Shown piece by piece: positions 34,518-45,839 of a stretch of 64,000 nucleotides of DNA. Made by a program: the position numbers and the translations under genes. The notes under the pieces are model-generated. The model was given only the letters and a program-made list of their open reading frames with translations, did no database searches and was not told the DNA's origin. The stretch comes from Neoconidiobolus thromboides FSU 785 (Eukaryota > Entomophthoromycota > Entomophthoromycetes > Entomophthorales > Neoconidiobolaceae), in NCBI GenBank assembly GCA_025603075.1, contig MU626262.1, positions 124,001-188,000 on the forward strand, in the 5' to 3' direction. Each line of letters starts with the position of its first letter. The first letter of the stretch is position 1.

Positions 34518-36893
34518 ATGTACTATGCCAAAGTACTCTATTTTGATATAAGTATAAAGGATACATGCTTAATAGGGGTCTACAAACTAATAGGAAAAAA
34601 TAAAATTAATGATGTCAACCTTTATCCTTTTATTTCTAATCAGTTTTATCAACGATTTATAGTTAATACTTCAACGAATATAGAAAAAAATCAAAAGGAA
34701 TTGGTTATTGGAAAGATGATTGCGGAAACAAGTCTTTATATAAATAAAAGGTTTAATGAGACAAGAGACGAGAGGTTTAAAGTTTTTTCAAAAATGGAAT
34801 TAAATAATCCGTTACTGTATTTCAAAAGAGACAATAGCACATTAATAAGAGAGAAAACAAAACCGATAATAAATAGTACAACAAATAACAAAGTCAAGAA
34901 CCCGCTTTTTAGAATAATAAGTTTAATTAATAATAACAAGTGTTTCCCAAGGATAACTAAGGAGTTTAGGAGAACAAAGTTAGATAAGTTAGATACTTAT
35001 CAATATGAAATGGAAGAGTTGATAATACTAGTCGATTGGATGGAAAAAATAGAACATTTATATATAGATTACAAAAAAAGTTTTTTTTGGTTTTATGAAC
35101 ATGTTCTATGCGTTATTCAATTCGTAGTAAAAAACAAACAAGATTCAATACCTTTTTCTCAGGTTGAAACATTATTAAAGATATTTCGTAAATTATTGAG
35201 GTTTCATAATAAAGATGTCAAGCTACAAAAATTATACATTAAGACAGTCAGTTATTTATTATTAGATGGGCATAAGTTTCATGTTTCGGAGTCATTAGTA
35301 TTGGCCTTAGAAAAAAGTAATTCATTTTCCTTTACAGTTAATATTTTAGGGTTATTAACTAAGATATGGCTATCTGAAAAGAGTTTTAATATGCTAAAAT
35401 ATCCGATCATTAGGCAAAAATTAATTGATGCTCCGTGGAAGAATTTTACATTAGATTTAGAATTAAAGGAAAAATATATGCTAACAAACAAAATAAAAGA
35501 AGTGTTGGATAAAGATAATTTCAAAGGGTTTATAGAATTAGGAAAATTTTGGGGTTTTAATGGGTGTATTGGTGAGGCTTTAAATCTATTAACAGTACTC
35601 AAGTTATCTGATGAGGTGATGTTTAGACAAGAAATCAAGAATTATGACAAAGAGTTATTTAATTTAATTAATATATTTGAAAAGCAAACAATAACAACGC
35701 ATCATGTGGATTTATTATTAATTTTTCAACCAAAAAATGAATATATAGCGTTATTTATTAAACTTATGAATCAAAAGATGACCGAAAAAAAAATAGATAA
35801 TGATTTATATATATTGAATTTGAATGTGATCCGATTATATTTATTAAGTTTAAATAGAGATAAAGGACTATTTGATTACGAGTTATTAGTTGATATTTAT
35901 TGCCAATTAGGTCAAATGAATAAAGTCGAAGAAATTTTGTCTATAATAGAAAGGAATAGTTATATATTAAAACCAATGGTAGTAACAAAGATATTGACTA
36001 AGAAGTTTAAATCAAGTAACATTTTAAAATATGAAGAGTTGTTTCAGAGATTTATTTCGTTAACTAATATGAATATTGTACATTTAACTTTACTTCTAAT
36101 GAAATATGGTGATCATAAGGATTTATTCCATAAGGTTCTTGATATTATTAAGTTTATAGAGGAGCCAAATAATGAAATTTCACCAGATATCGTTACTTTT
36201 CAAGTACTTTTAAACATATTTATAAGCCAATATAGAAAGGATTTATTAAATTCATATTTAAAGGGGTTAGAGAAATACGAAATGAATCCAGATCTAAAAG
36301 TTTATACAACACTGATAAACTATTTTGGTCGATATAAAACAGCAGAGAAAATCATTCCGCTTTTGAAACAGATTCACGATAAAAATATGATAATAGATTT
36401 ACCTTACCTTAAAGTATCAATCAGAGCCCTAAATTCCATTCAACTACCTTTAAATTTTACTGAAGAGATATTTAGTACTTCACTTATAGAAATATATAGA
36501 AATAACCCAAGTTCAGGTTATGAAATGATAAAGTTATTAATTCTCGAATTAACTTCAAATCCAGAAGCTATAAAAGCATTTACAATAAGATTTTTAGATA
36601 TTTGGGCTTCTTCTCCCTCCCCTTCCAGTTACCCACATTTTATTGAAATTATTCACCTCTTAATTCGGGAGTTATTCAAACTAAAAGAAGATAGATTACT
36701 GACGCTGATTTGGTATTATCTTAAATATAATCCAATTAGATCAACGTTAATCAAGAGAAGTAATAGGGTCAACTTAGCTTCAAAGTCTAGAGAGGTTATA
36801 ATAAATTCACAACCTAACATATTATTTAAGGATGATGCTGATGGAGCGTTGATGTGGGCTTTAGATAGAATCAAATTAGAAACTAGAAAATGA
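34518..36893 (+). CDS. Large helical protein with PPR-like repeats
   Basis: Intronless 791-residue protein, very AT-rich in codon use (many TTA, ATA and AAA). Residues about 540-650 look like pentatricopeptide (PPR) units: PDIVTFQVLLNIFISQYRKD, then PDLKVYTTLINYFGRYKTAE. The rest is predicted mainly alpha-helical with leucine/isoleucine-rich segments, e.g. ELLVDIYCQLGQMNKVEEIL. PPR proteins of fungi usually act in mitochondrial RNA processing or translation. The first 50 residues are not a textbook presequence, though the segment is basic overall (KLIGKNKIN). I see no catalytic domain. It may be a rapidly evolving organellar RNA-binding factor. Family confidence is moderate because the repeats are degenerate and few. 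Confidence 0.7.
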   Translation: MYYAKVLYFDISIKDTCLIGVYKLIGKNKINDVNLYPFISNQFYQRFIVNTSTNIEKNQKELVIGKMIAETSLYINKRFNETRDERFKVFSKMELNNPLLYFKRDNSTLIREKTKPIINSTTNNKVKNPLFRIISLINNNKCFPRITKEFRRTKLDKLDTYQYEMEELIILVDWMEKIEHLYIDYKKSFFWFYEHVLCVIQFVVKNKQDSIPFSQVETLLKIFRKLLRFHNKDVKLQKLYIKTVSYLLLDGHKFHVSESLVLALEKSNSFSFTVNILGLLTKIWLSEKSFNMLKYPIIRQKLIDAPWKNFTLDLELKEKYMLTNKIKEVLDKDNFKGFIELGKFWGFNGCIGEALNLLTVLKLSDEVMFRQEIKNYDKELFNLINIFEKQTITTHHVDLLLIFQPKNEYIALFIKLMNQKMTEKKIDNDLYILNLNVIRLYLLSLNRDKGLFDYELLVDIYCQLGQMNKVEEILSIIERNSYILKPMVVTKILTKKFKSSNILKYEELFQRFISLTNMNIVHLTLLLMKYGDHKDLFHKVLDIIKFIEEPNNEISPDIVTFQVLLNIFISQYRKDLLNSYLKGLEKYEMNPDLKVYTTLINYFGRYKTAEKIIPLLKQIHDKNMIIDLPYLKVSIRALNSIQLPLNFTEEIFSTSLIEIYRNNPSSGYEMIKLLILELTSNPEAIKAFTIRFLDIWASSPSPSSYPHFIEIIHLLIRELFKLKEDRLLTLIWYYLKYNPIRSTLIKRSNRVNLASKSREVIINSQPNILFKDDADGALMWALDRIKLETRK

Positions 36894-37732
36894 ATGATAT
36901 AATTTAATATAGTTAATTGTTTATAGCTAGCTCATTTTTTAATTTTATTATTATTTATAAGTATAAGCTAATACATAAATAGCTATTTATTTATATTATC
37001 GATAACTTTAAAAGTTTGTTGAATAAATTTATTAATTATGATGTTTAATAAAAGTTTTATATTTTTATGAACCTATTTATTTTTTTGAATGAATTTCATT
37101 TTTTTCTTGATTTTAATTAGTTTAAAAACAATCAATCAGCTTTTCTCAATTCAACCAGATTTTTTAATTAAATTTTTTAATACAGTGCATAAAATTTAAG
37201 TCAGCTGTACTCTATTTTAATTCAAATAAATGCAGTAATATTGTTAATAAAATATTAAATATAAAATTAAATAAGAGTCAAAAAATTGATAGTACGATTA
37301 CTTAATGGAGACAAGAATTTTAATCTTACTTTATTTTAGAACGACTTTTTTATGGTAACAGCTGACAATAATACATCCTCACTCAATCCCGCTTCTTCTA
37401 CATTCTATTCTAAGCTAATTTATATAAAAATAGATTTAAGGGCTGTAAATGTATTTTGTCATATCAAAAGTATGTACTCTCAAATTAAAGTACCTCCATA
37501 AAATCGAATGGTTCTTTACTTCTTACTTCCCCTTGTTTATACCTTCAATTAAAATGAACAATATCCCTTATTTGGATATATGTTCCGCTATATTTTCACA
37601 AATAAGATGCTTGAAGGTTTCTTTAGCATTTTAAAAAAACGTATCATATAACTTCCTTTATTAAAAACCACTATAAAAGTTAGATCTAAAAATTTTATTA
37701 ATTTATTGTAAAAAAGTCTTTTATAGTTTTAA

Positions 37733-37822
37733 TATGGGGGTGTTCTTTTTAGTTTCATTACTTTTTCCATTTTTTAAGTGTTATCAATAAAATTTTTAAA
37801 TAAAAAAATATATTCCCTTATA
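37733..37822 (+). mobile_element. MITE-like element, copy 8, internally deleted
   Basis: Starts TATGGGGGTG, with TTCATTACTTTTTCCATTTT and AAGTGTTAT, and ends ATATTCCCTTATA. About 20 bp are missing after the core, where other copies have TTGAGTGGAAAAATTGTTAG, so the right arm of the internal stem is gone. Confidence 0.8.
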
Positions 37823-37852
37823 CTATTTTGTATTCAGTAATAATTATAAAAA

Positions 37853-37889
37853 TATAGGAATGCCTCTTCATTTCATTATTTTGTCCATT
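37853..37889 (+). mobile_element. Possible left-end remnant of the MITE-like element
   Basis: TATAGGAATGCC, then TTCATTTCATTATTTTGTCC, resembles the left half of full copies (TATGGGAGTG, CTTCATTACTTTTTCC). The match is loose and could be chance in AT-rich DNA. Confidence 0.35.
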
Positions 37890-38743
37890 TCCTACTCTGT
37901 AAATTTCAAAAACTTCGTTAGCCAAACAGTGAAAAAAAGACATTCGTCTTAGACAGGTAAAATAATCGAACATTTGCTTAGAGTTTACATATTTTATATT
38001 TAATTTTAAAACTAAATTAGGATATTTCAACTTCAATCTTGATTATCTATTAGATTATCGATCTTACAATGATACACGCTTGTTATTATATTTTGAGTAG
38101 AAATAGATAACATACTAATAGAGTAATTTGATAATGAAAAGGAAATTTGATTTAAATATTGTTTTATTATTGGCCCAGCATGTAAATTCACTATCGTTAT
38201 TTACATGTTTAAACAATGTAGGTACTCATAACGCTATAAGTTTTGATTTGTATACTCTACAACAAGTATGTTAACATCAAGTTTTTAATAATTCCCGTAA
38301 GAATTTCACAAGAATAAATAGGTCATTAGGAAATAACAAGTCACAGATAAGGAAAAGTGAGACCGAACCACTTATTTATTTTTATACCAAATGTATTTTA
38401 TTTTTGATTTAAATAAACTTTTAAGAATAATTAGTTGAAACTTCTCCACCTTTTGCTCCCTTATTTTACTTATTTGTACAGATAGTGCTTAAAATTTCAC
38501 ATTTTTTAGAAATTATATGATTTAGCATGCATAACTTAAAAGAATTGTGATGAATATTATTAGCTTGTTGATTTTTATGCAAATCAACGGTAAGCTTTAA
38601 AAGTAGGAACCAATCACAACTAATACGAAATAGTAATTGTCTCAAGTTCTAATTCACTTAATTCAAGTATTTCAATAAATCAAATAATATTTATCTTTTT
38701 ACTATCACTTTACTCAAAATTAAAGAGATAATTGAAGATTTCG

Positions 38744-41700
38744 ATGGAAGGTGACACCAATCCTCATACTACTACCCCATTAAATGAAGGTAGTATTGGA
38801 ATTATTAACGAAAGAACTCAAGATAATAACAATAACATAGATCAAAATATAATTGGTAGGTTTATATTGAATTTATGCAGTTCATATTTAAGTTGAACGT
38901 CTTATTTTTATATAACTACGCTTTTCTATTTTTTAATAGTTCTTTTTTAAATTAAATAGCTTAGCATTTTTAATTTATGAAAATTAGTTCTTTTGTATAT
39001 ATCTCATTCTTACATTTTAAATAAATAGATACTGAAGAGCGTGAGGAAAGTAACATGATATTTCGTCGAGCAAGTCAGACAAGTCAACCATTAATGGATA
39101 AAGCATCAATAGCAACAACAAATACTCGATATGGAGCTGCCATTACTTCAAGTGATGAAAGCAACCAACAAGTCGAAGCCAACGGCAACCTAGACGAAGA
39201 TGGCTTACATTCTCCACATTATTCTTATCCACCTCAGAATGTTCAAAATCGTAATTCCTATGCCTATATACCTGTTTCAAGGCAGGGTAGTGATGAGGAT
39301 TTAGCAGGCTTGAATGTAGCCTTTCCACTTGAAATACCAACACCAAAACAGCCACCTTATGAACAGAATATTTCGATTTTAACAGACGATCTTGAAATCA
39401 ACATTAAAGGTTATAAAGACATTAAAACCCGAACCCTCATTTACAATATTTTGGGGGTTGTAAGTGCTGGTATCATTTTCCTTTTAGGCAGATGGATGCC
39501 TAAAATCCCCATTTATTTTAACTCAGTCGAAACTTCATTTGTGGATGCAGATTGGGTTTCGATTAAGAATCAGTTTGGTGAAACTGAAAGAATAGAAATA
39601 CATACTACTGAGTATGGAGGACAATATGGTCACATCTTCCCCAATGCGAGTGAAAGTTTAAAAAGATTTGATGAAGATTCACACAATTACAAAAAGGTAA
39701 TAGTGCAAAAGGTCAAGTATATTAAATATAGATTTATGACTCTTCTTTTGGATCCTTTAACTGGTGGATTTTATCAACTTAGTCTATGGCAAGATAACAG
39801 GTGGCAGAACCCTACAGCATATCATAGTGGATTAGACTCTATCTTGTTTAAAGAAAGAGAATCTGTCTTCCAAACTAACGAAATTGATATACCTCAAAAA
39901 TCAATTATAAGCTTGTTATTCAATGAAGTTTTACACCCTTTCTATATCTTCCAAGTCTTTTCTATTATATTATGGTGCTTTGAGAATTATTATATTTATG
40001 CTTCTTCGATCTTTGTCATCTCAGTCTTTTCTATTATATCTACCTTAATTCAAACCCGCAATAATTGGAAACAGATTAGAGAAATGTCAAAGTTTGTTTG
40101 TGATGTTAGAGTTTATCGTCAAAGACATTGGACAACCATATCATCTTCTGAATTGGTTCCAGGTGATATTTACGAAATTTCGGACCCCGAGTTTGGTGTT
40201 TTCCCGTGTGATTCTGTTTTAATTCAAGGTGATTGTATTGTTGGTGAAAGTATGCTTACTGGTGAAAGTATTCCTATTTCAAAGGTACCCATAAGTGATC
40301 CGCAATTGCTTCAAAAAGAATTCGGCCCATCTTTAACTAGTATGAACTCTTTCTCTCCTGAATTATCAAAATCCTTGTTGTTCTCTGGTACTCATATAAT
40401 CCGCGTTAGAGGTGGATTCATTCCTAATCATATTTTCCCAGATCGTGAAAAAGATAGAAGGGCAGTTGCCATGGTCGTAAGAACTGGTTTTAATACCGCT
40501 AAAGGTTCTTTAGTTCGTTCAATTTTATTCCCACGTCCAACTTCATTCCAGTTCTACAGAGACTCTTTTTATTTTACTGGGGTGATGTTTTTAATCGCAT
40601 TGGTTGGATTTGCTATCAGTGTATGGAAGCTTTTGGATATAGGAATGAAAACTTCTCTTATCATTATTAGGACATTGGATATTGTAACGATCGTAGTACC
40701 TCCAGCTCTTCCTGCTACTATGTCAGTTGGTATGACTTTTGCTATTTCACGTCTTAAAACGAAAAGCATTTTCTGTATTGCACCTTCTAGAATTAACATT
40801 TGTGGAAAGATTGATGTTGTTTGTTTCGATAAAACAGGCACACTCACGGAAGAAGGATTGGATGTATTGGGTGCACAAAGTTTAACTAACAGGTCGTTAA
40901 ATGAAATTACCGAGGACATTTCAGCTTTATCAACTCAAACCAAGGATCAAAAAATTAGTTTACTTCATTGTTTAGCAACTTGCCATTCTATTAAAGTGGT
41001 TGAGGATGAACTTTTAGGAGATCCTCTCGATCTCAAAATGTTTGAATCTACTAATTGGACTTTAGAAGAAGGTGGATCTACTCATGCTCAAAGCTCTACT
41101 GCTGATGATAAACGCCATTCCACTCAATTTATCCCTTCGATGGTAAGACCTCCAAACCAACCTCGCTTTTCCATGGATAACATTCAAGGTATTCCTTCTG
41201 GTTTCCTTGAACTGGGTATTTTAAGATCATTTGAGTTCATTTCTAACTTAAGACGTATGTCAGTAATTGTCAAAAAATTGGGATCGCCATCTACTGAAGT
41301 ATATACCAAAGGTGCACCAGAGGCTATAGCTGAATTATGCAACCCGGATTCCTTACCACTTGATTATTATAGTCAACTTGATTCATACACTCAACAAGGC
41401 TATCGTGTTATTGCTTGTGCTGGCAAAAGTTTGGATAATTTACCTTTTATAAAGGTTCATAAAATTTCAAGAGAAAATGTCGAATCTAACTTAACCTTTT
41501 TGGGATTCATTGTATTTGAAAACAAATTGAAGCCAGAAACCATCCCAGCTATTAAGATTTTACAAGATGCTCAAATCCGTCAGATCATGTGTACTGGTGA
41601 TAATCATTTAACTGCTATTTCAGTTGCTAAACAGTGTTCAATCATTGATGAACACGCACTTGTATTTGTTCCAAAGGTGGAGGCTGATTCCCATCAAGTT

Positions 41701-42987
41701 TATTGGGAATCTGTAAATCATGTTCAACTTGGATTAGAAGATGATAGGCCTGTTTTGTTGGACTCTGTTCTCCTTAAACCACCGCCAGCTTACTCCCATA
41801 ATTATGCATTAGCGATCACAGGCAATGTATTTAGACATATTTTAGATAATTCCACCTCTGGGGTTATTGATAGAATGTTAGTTAAAGCACAAGTTTATGC
41901 ACGTATGTCACCAGAAGAGAAGCAAGAACTAGTAGAAATGTTACAACGTGTTGACTATTGTGTAAGTTTTTGTGGTGATGGTGCTAATGATTGTGGTGCA
42001 TTAAAAGCAGCTGATGTTGGGTTATCTCTTTCCGAAGCTGAAGCTTCAATAGCAGCCCCTTTCACCTCTAAAGTTCAAGATATTTCATGCGTACCATTGG
42101 TGATCAGGGAAGGAAGAGCAGCTTTGGTGACTAGCTTTTCTTGCTTCAAATACATGGGCTTATACTCTATTATTCAATTTGCTTCTATCATTCTTTTGTA
42201 TAACTATGGATCTAATTTGGGTGACTACCAATTTTTGTTATTTGATTTGTTTGTTATTCTTCCAGTAGCTGTGGCCATGGCACGTACGCTCCCTCACCCC
42301 AAACTCCATGTCAAAGCTCCAACTGCTAGTTTAGTATCTACAAAAATGTTAGTGTCTTTTATTGGTCAATGTGGTGTACAAATTGCATTCCAAGTAATTG
42401 CCTTCTTTTATTTGATTAACCAAGAATGGTTTGAAGTACCTCCTTATGACCCTGAAGAACCAAATATCAGTTCACAAGTCAATACCACTCTCTTTATTAT
42501 ATCTTCCTATCAATATTTATGGGGAGCCATTGTATTTTCAGTTGGCTACCCATATCGTAAAGAGCTTTATACCAATATGCCATTTGTGCTTACTCTTGGA
42601 GTATTATTAGCTTTTATGATGTGGTGTAATTTGGGACCATCTCAATGGATATTAGATGTGTTTGAATTGGTTGAAATACCACAAGGATTTTTATTATCGT
42701 TATTAGGGATTGCATTTGCTAATTTGGCAACAGCGTATATATATGAGCAAGTCATATCCAGATTTATTATCATTGCTATTGATTTTACCAAATATTTGCT
42801 CCGCTCCATGTTCTCAAGCTCTAGCTCTAGCTATTCCAATACTTTGAAGAAAGATAGTGATTCAGGAGCTTCTACACCAACAGCTGTAGAAACCTTTAAA
42901 AAGGTTAATACTAGAGGAAAAACAAGCAGTAAACACTTCCAGCTTGTTAAGGCTCAGATGGATAGAGAATTGATTATATCGGCTTAG
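38744..42987 (+). CDS. YPK9: P5B-type ATPase (Ypk9/ATP13A2-like)
   Basis: P-type ATPase of the P5B group, vacuolar/lysosomal in yeast and animals, where ATP13A2 exports polyamines from the lysosome. Two exons: 38744-38855 (MEGDTNPHTTTPLNEGS) and 39029-42987, joined in frame across a 173-bp intron with a GTAGGT donor, giving 1356 residues. Key motifs: actuator loop MLTGESIPISK, the P5B hallmark PPALPA at about residue 595 in M4, phosphorylation site DKTGTLT with Asp638, nucleotide-binding TKGAPEAI, and hinge GDGANDCGALKAADVGLSLS at about 1020. Several C-terminal transmembrane helices follow, then a basic, serine-rich tail. A long acidic/polar N-terminus precedes the first membrane helices. All catalytic residues I can identify are intact, so it should be active. 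An internal ATG at 39055 also opens the main frame, so a shorter start is possible. Confidence 0.95.
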
Positions 42988-43192
42988 TATTATGAATAAT
43001 CAATCTAGTTGTTTTTACTTTTTTGTTTTAATAAAACTAATTTTATTATAAGTTTAGTATTTATTTTATTTAATAATAGGCAATTTCTCATAGGCATTAA
43101 GTTGTAAAATACTAAACTCACATTATAAAAGTAGAAAAAATGTCTTCAAAAGTACTTTTATTTATTATGTAATTATTTACAAACTAATCAAA

Positions 43193-44071
43193 TCAATAAC
43201 CACGAACCCAAGAGCGAAGCTTGTTATAATAATGTCTTAAACGATGTTTTTTGTTTAAAGGACCAAGATTTTCATAGACCCAATCTCTATAAGCAGAGAC
43301 ACGAGTAAAACCATCTGGTAAATCTTCTTCTATTCTACATTTTTCTTCACCAAAGGAAACAACGCCAACTTGGAAATAACGTGTGTAGTTATCATGACCA
43401 TTATTAGTCTCTGGATCTGCAGCTAAAGTATAAAATAATGGACCCCCAGAATCACCATTACAAATTGCTTGGGTATTATTTGGTGAGCGTGTACATACAG
43501 CTTTATTCCCATCAAAGCTATCCTTCCATTTTTCTCTACACTCATCAACATCCACTGCTTTAACTTTTGCCTCTTGTAACTTGCTAGGTAACTTTTCTTT
43601 ATCATAATCTATCAAACCCCACCCAATAACATTAAGCTCAGGTAAATCTTTATCAGTATTCTTATCACCTTTATATAACTTTACAAAATCTACATCAATA
43701 CTAAATGGAATCATTGTCTTCAACTTCCAAACTCCAATATCATTGTCTAAGCTTTCATTATTATACTTTGGATGTGGGATGATTTTGGCGACTGCTAGAT
43801 AATCACCTTTCTCTTCAGAATAGGGCTTTGATAAATCAAAACGATGTAATGCTACTGCAGCTTTCTCTGGTGCTATTTCACAGCAGTGGGCTGCAGTTAA
43901 AACTGTCCATCGATCTATCAATGATCCTCCGCAAAAATGTTGTAGTTGATCATCTTGTAAACTTACTATAAATTTGTATTTAAAAGCTTCAGCTGGGCTA
44001 TCTATATGCTCTGGGTCTTTTGCTATAACGCTTAAAGCTAATAAGCTTGATAATAAATAACTAGATTTCAT
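43193..44071 (-). CDS. Secreted S1 (trypsin-fold) serine protease with atypical activation site
   Basis: 292-residue intronless protein with signal peptide (residues 1-17, MKSSYLLSSLLALSVIA). The chymotrypsin-fold triad is complete: His62 in LTAAHC, Asp111 in NDIGVWKL, Ser208 in CNGDSGGPL. Cysteines around CGGSL/AHCC and the 191-220 loop pair are present. Two features are unusual. The zymogen-activation sequence IVGG is replaced by IDSP (residues 23-26), so the normal Ile16-Asp194 activation cannot be assumed. The residue equivalent to Asp189 at the bottom of the S1 pocket is alanine (Ala202), so trypsin-like Arg/Lys specificity is unlikely. The C-terminus has a basic tail beyond the usual helix (NKKHRLRHYYNKLRSW). 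The role is probably extracellular nutrient acquisition or host interaction (inference). It converges on the P5B ATPase with a 205-bp gap. Confidence 0.9.
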   Translation of the reverse strand: MKSSYLLSSLLALSVIAKDPEHIDSPAEAFKYKFIVSLQDDQLQHFCGGSLIDRWTVLTAAHCCEIAPEKAAVALHRFDLSKPYSEEKGDYLAVAKIIPHPKYNNESLDNDIGVWKLKTMIPFSIDVDFVKLYKGDKNTDKDLPELNVIGWGLIDYDKEKLPSKLQEAKVKAVDVDECREKWKDSFDGNKAVCTRSPNNTQAICNGDSGGPLFYTLAADPETNNGHDNYTRYFQVGVVSFGEEKCRIEEDLPDGFTRVSAYRDWVYENLGPLNKKHRLRHYYNKLRSWVRGY

Positions 44072-45839
44072 CTTATTTTATTTTTGATAACAAACAAACT
44101 TTGGTTTGCTTTTATTTGGATGGTTTCACCAAGGAGTAATTTTTCAATTATTGCGTGAAATTTGTCCGCTATTTAAAAAGTTATTGGCAAGTTCTGAAAG
44201 TTATTTTTAACTTTATGTGACCATAGCTTTTGTCTCTCTAAATAACATCAAATAACCATATCACTAATATATAATATCAAACTTTAAATTTGAAGATAAT
44301 TCCACTTATTGCTATTTAAGTTTGTCCGATATAATGATTTTATATTATGGAATAGGTACATAAAGCCTGTAAATTGCTGTTTCTTTATCAAGCTACGAAA
44401 GTCAATTCACAACGGTATAATAACAAATAGTTAAGAATACATTATTTTTGAAATAGGTCATAAATTTCAAAAATATAAATGTTTATAGCATTTTCCAAAC
44501 CTTATATTTTTATTTTATTTAAGTATTTCTTAGTACGCTACTTATTATGTATGATGTAAAAATAAATCGAATAGTATTTAAATATGGAGTTTAATTTTAT
44601 TGAAAGGCCATTTAATAGAAATAAAATAGACACAAATATTAAATGAGTGATATATGATAACTTATAAGAATTCCTACCTTTGTATGAATAGAAATGACTG
44701 GCTTTTTAAAAACATGAATGTTCATCTATTTCTCAATACAACCCCTAAAAATAAGGTCTACAAAAATAAACCAACTTTAAAAATAAAATAGATAAAATTG
44801 TAGTGGGTGTAAACAGAGATTAGTTATAATAATTACGAAAATAGGATTGTTTGTGGTCTGTATCAGTTTAAATTAACCGTCAATCCTGTTTTTGTTTTTA
44901 TGTGATGTATTGTGATAGAAACAAACTTTATTTTAAGGGTGTATAATAACTTATAGTTAGTTGGACCGGAGTAAGACAAAGTGATTTTCCAAACTCAATA
45001 AAAAAGAAATTAAAAGAACCCTGTAATTTTTTTGATTTCCCGTATAATCGTTATCAAACATTGCATATTTTTTATCCGAAGATGGAGTTTTGTTGTTTAG
45101 TTTTATTTAAATAATAATTTATAGCGTGTATTAAAATTTAATTACTGTCCTTGTTTTGCTTTCCTTAATCCCTCCATCTTAATTGTATCGATTTTAAAAC
45201 CGAGTTGGGTATTTAAAAATGATGTAACTTGAAAATTATATTGAATTTTATATAAAATTTTTATTTATATAATAATAAGCATGATATGGGGGATGTATTT
45301 TTGTGTTTAAGAATTTTACTAATAATTTTTCCACTTAAATAGCGCTTAAAAAATCGAAAAGTAATGAAACCAAAAAAAACACCACCATATAGTTTACAAT
45401 CTATTCAGATGTATTTTAAAAAAATGATTGATAATGATATAAGCTTAATAAAGTGTAAATAAATACCTGATTACAAATAATTTGTAATATAGGCTATTTG
45501 TCTGTTTTTTGATACTAAATATCATGAATAATATATAATTTATATTTATTTTAGCTATAATTAAGCATCCTTGTTAAAGTAGCGTCATACATATTATTTA
45601 TTCCGTGAAAAATTAGTTCTGTATCTATTAATTTGAGGACAATTATTTTAATAACATGACTTACAGACGTCATTTCTTGTATTATATTATTAAAAATCAG
45701 AACTAAATAATTTGAAAATCATAAAGTACTATTAATTACTGTGTTTATTAAATAAATATGTGTGATTAAAACTAAATAAGATATTTTGAACGGATTAATA
45801 TTACAGTCAAATAATTTATGTACAAAAGGATCGAAAAAG
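44072..45839. other. Intergenic region between protease and pseudokinase
   Basis: Contains the inverted-repeat element at 45285-45389 and the upstream region of the protease. The 45719-45919 minus frame overlaps the kinase end in another frame and is not a gene. Confidence 0.55.
45285..45389 (-). mobile_element. MITE-like inverted-repeat element, copy 9
   Basis: Starts TATGGGGGATG, contains TTTTTCCACTTAAATAGCGC and AAATCGAAAAGTAATGAAAC, and ends ACACCACCATA. ATAT at both borders. Confidence 0.85.

Larger units (their letters stand above)
36894..38743. other. Intergenic region between PPR-like gene and P5B ATPase
   Basis: Contains a deleted inverted-repeat element (37733-37822) and a possible half copy just downstream (37853-37889). 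Frames at 37449-37634 and 37818-38036 look spurious. The last few hundred bases must hold the ATPase promoter. Confidence 0.55.

Noticed and set aside
37818..38036. 72-codon minus-strand ORF
   Set aside because: Low-quality translation overlapping a decayed element fragment; no support.
38441..38515. Possible further copy of the 105-bp element
   Set aside because: Only ATAGTGCTTAAAA and a weak TTCTCCACC resemble the element; ends and inner stem are absent.
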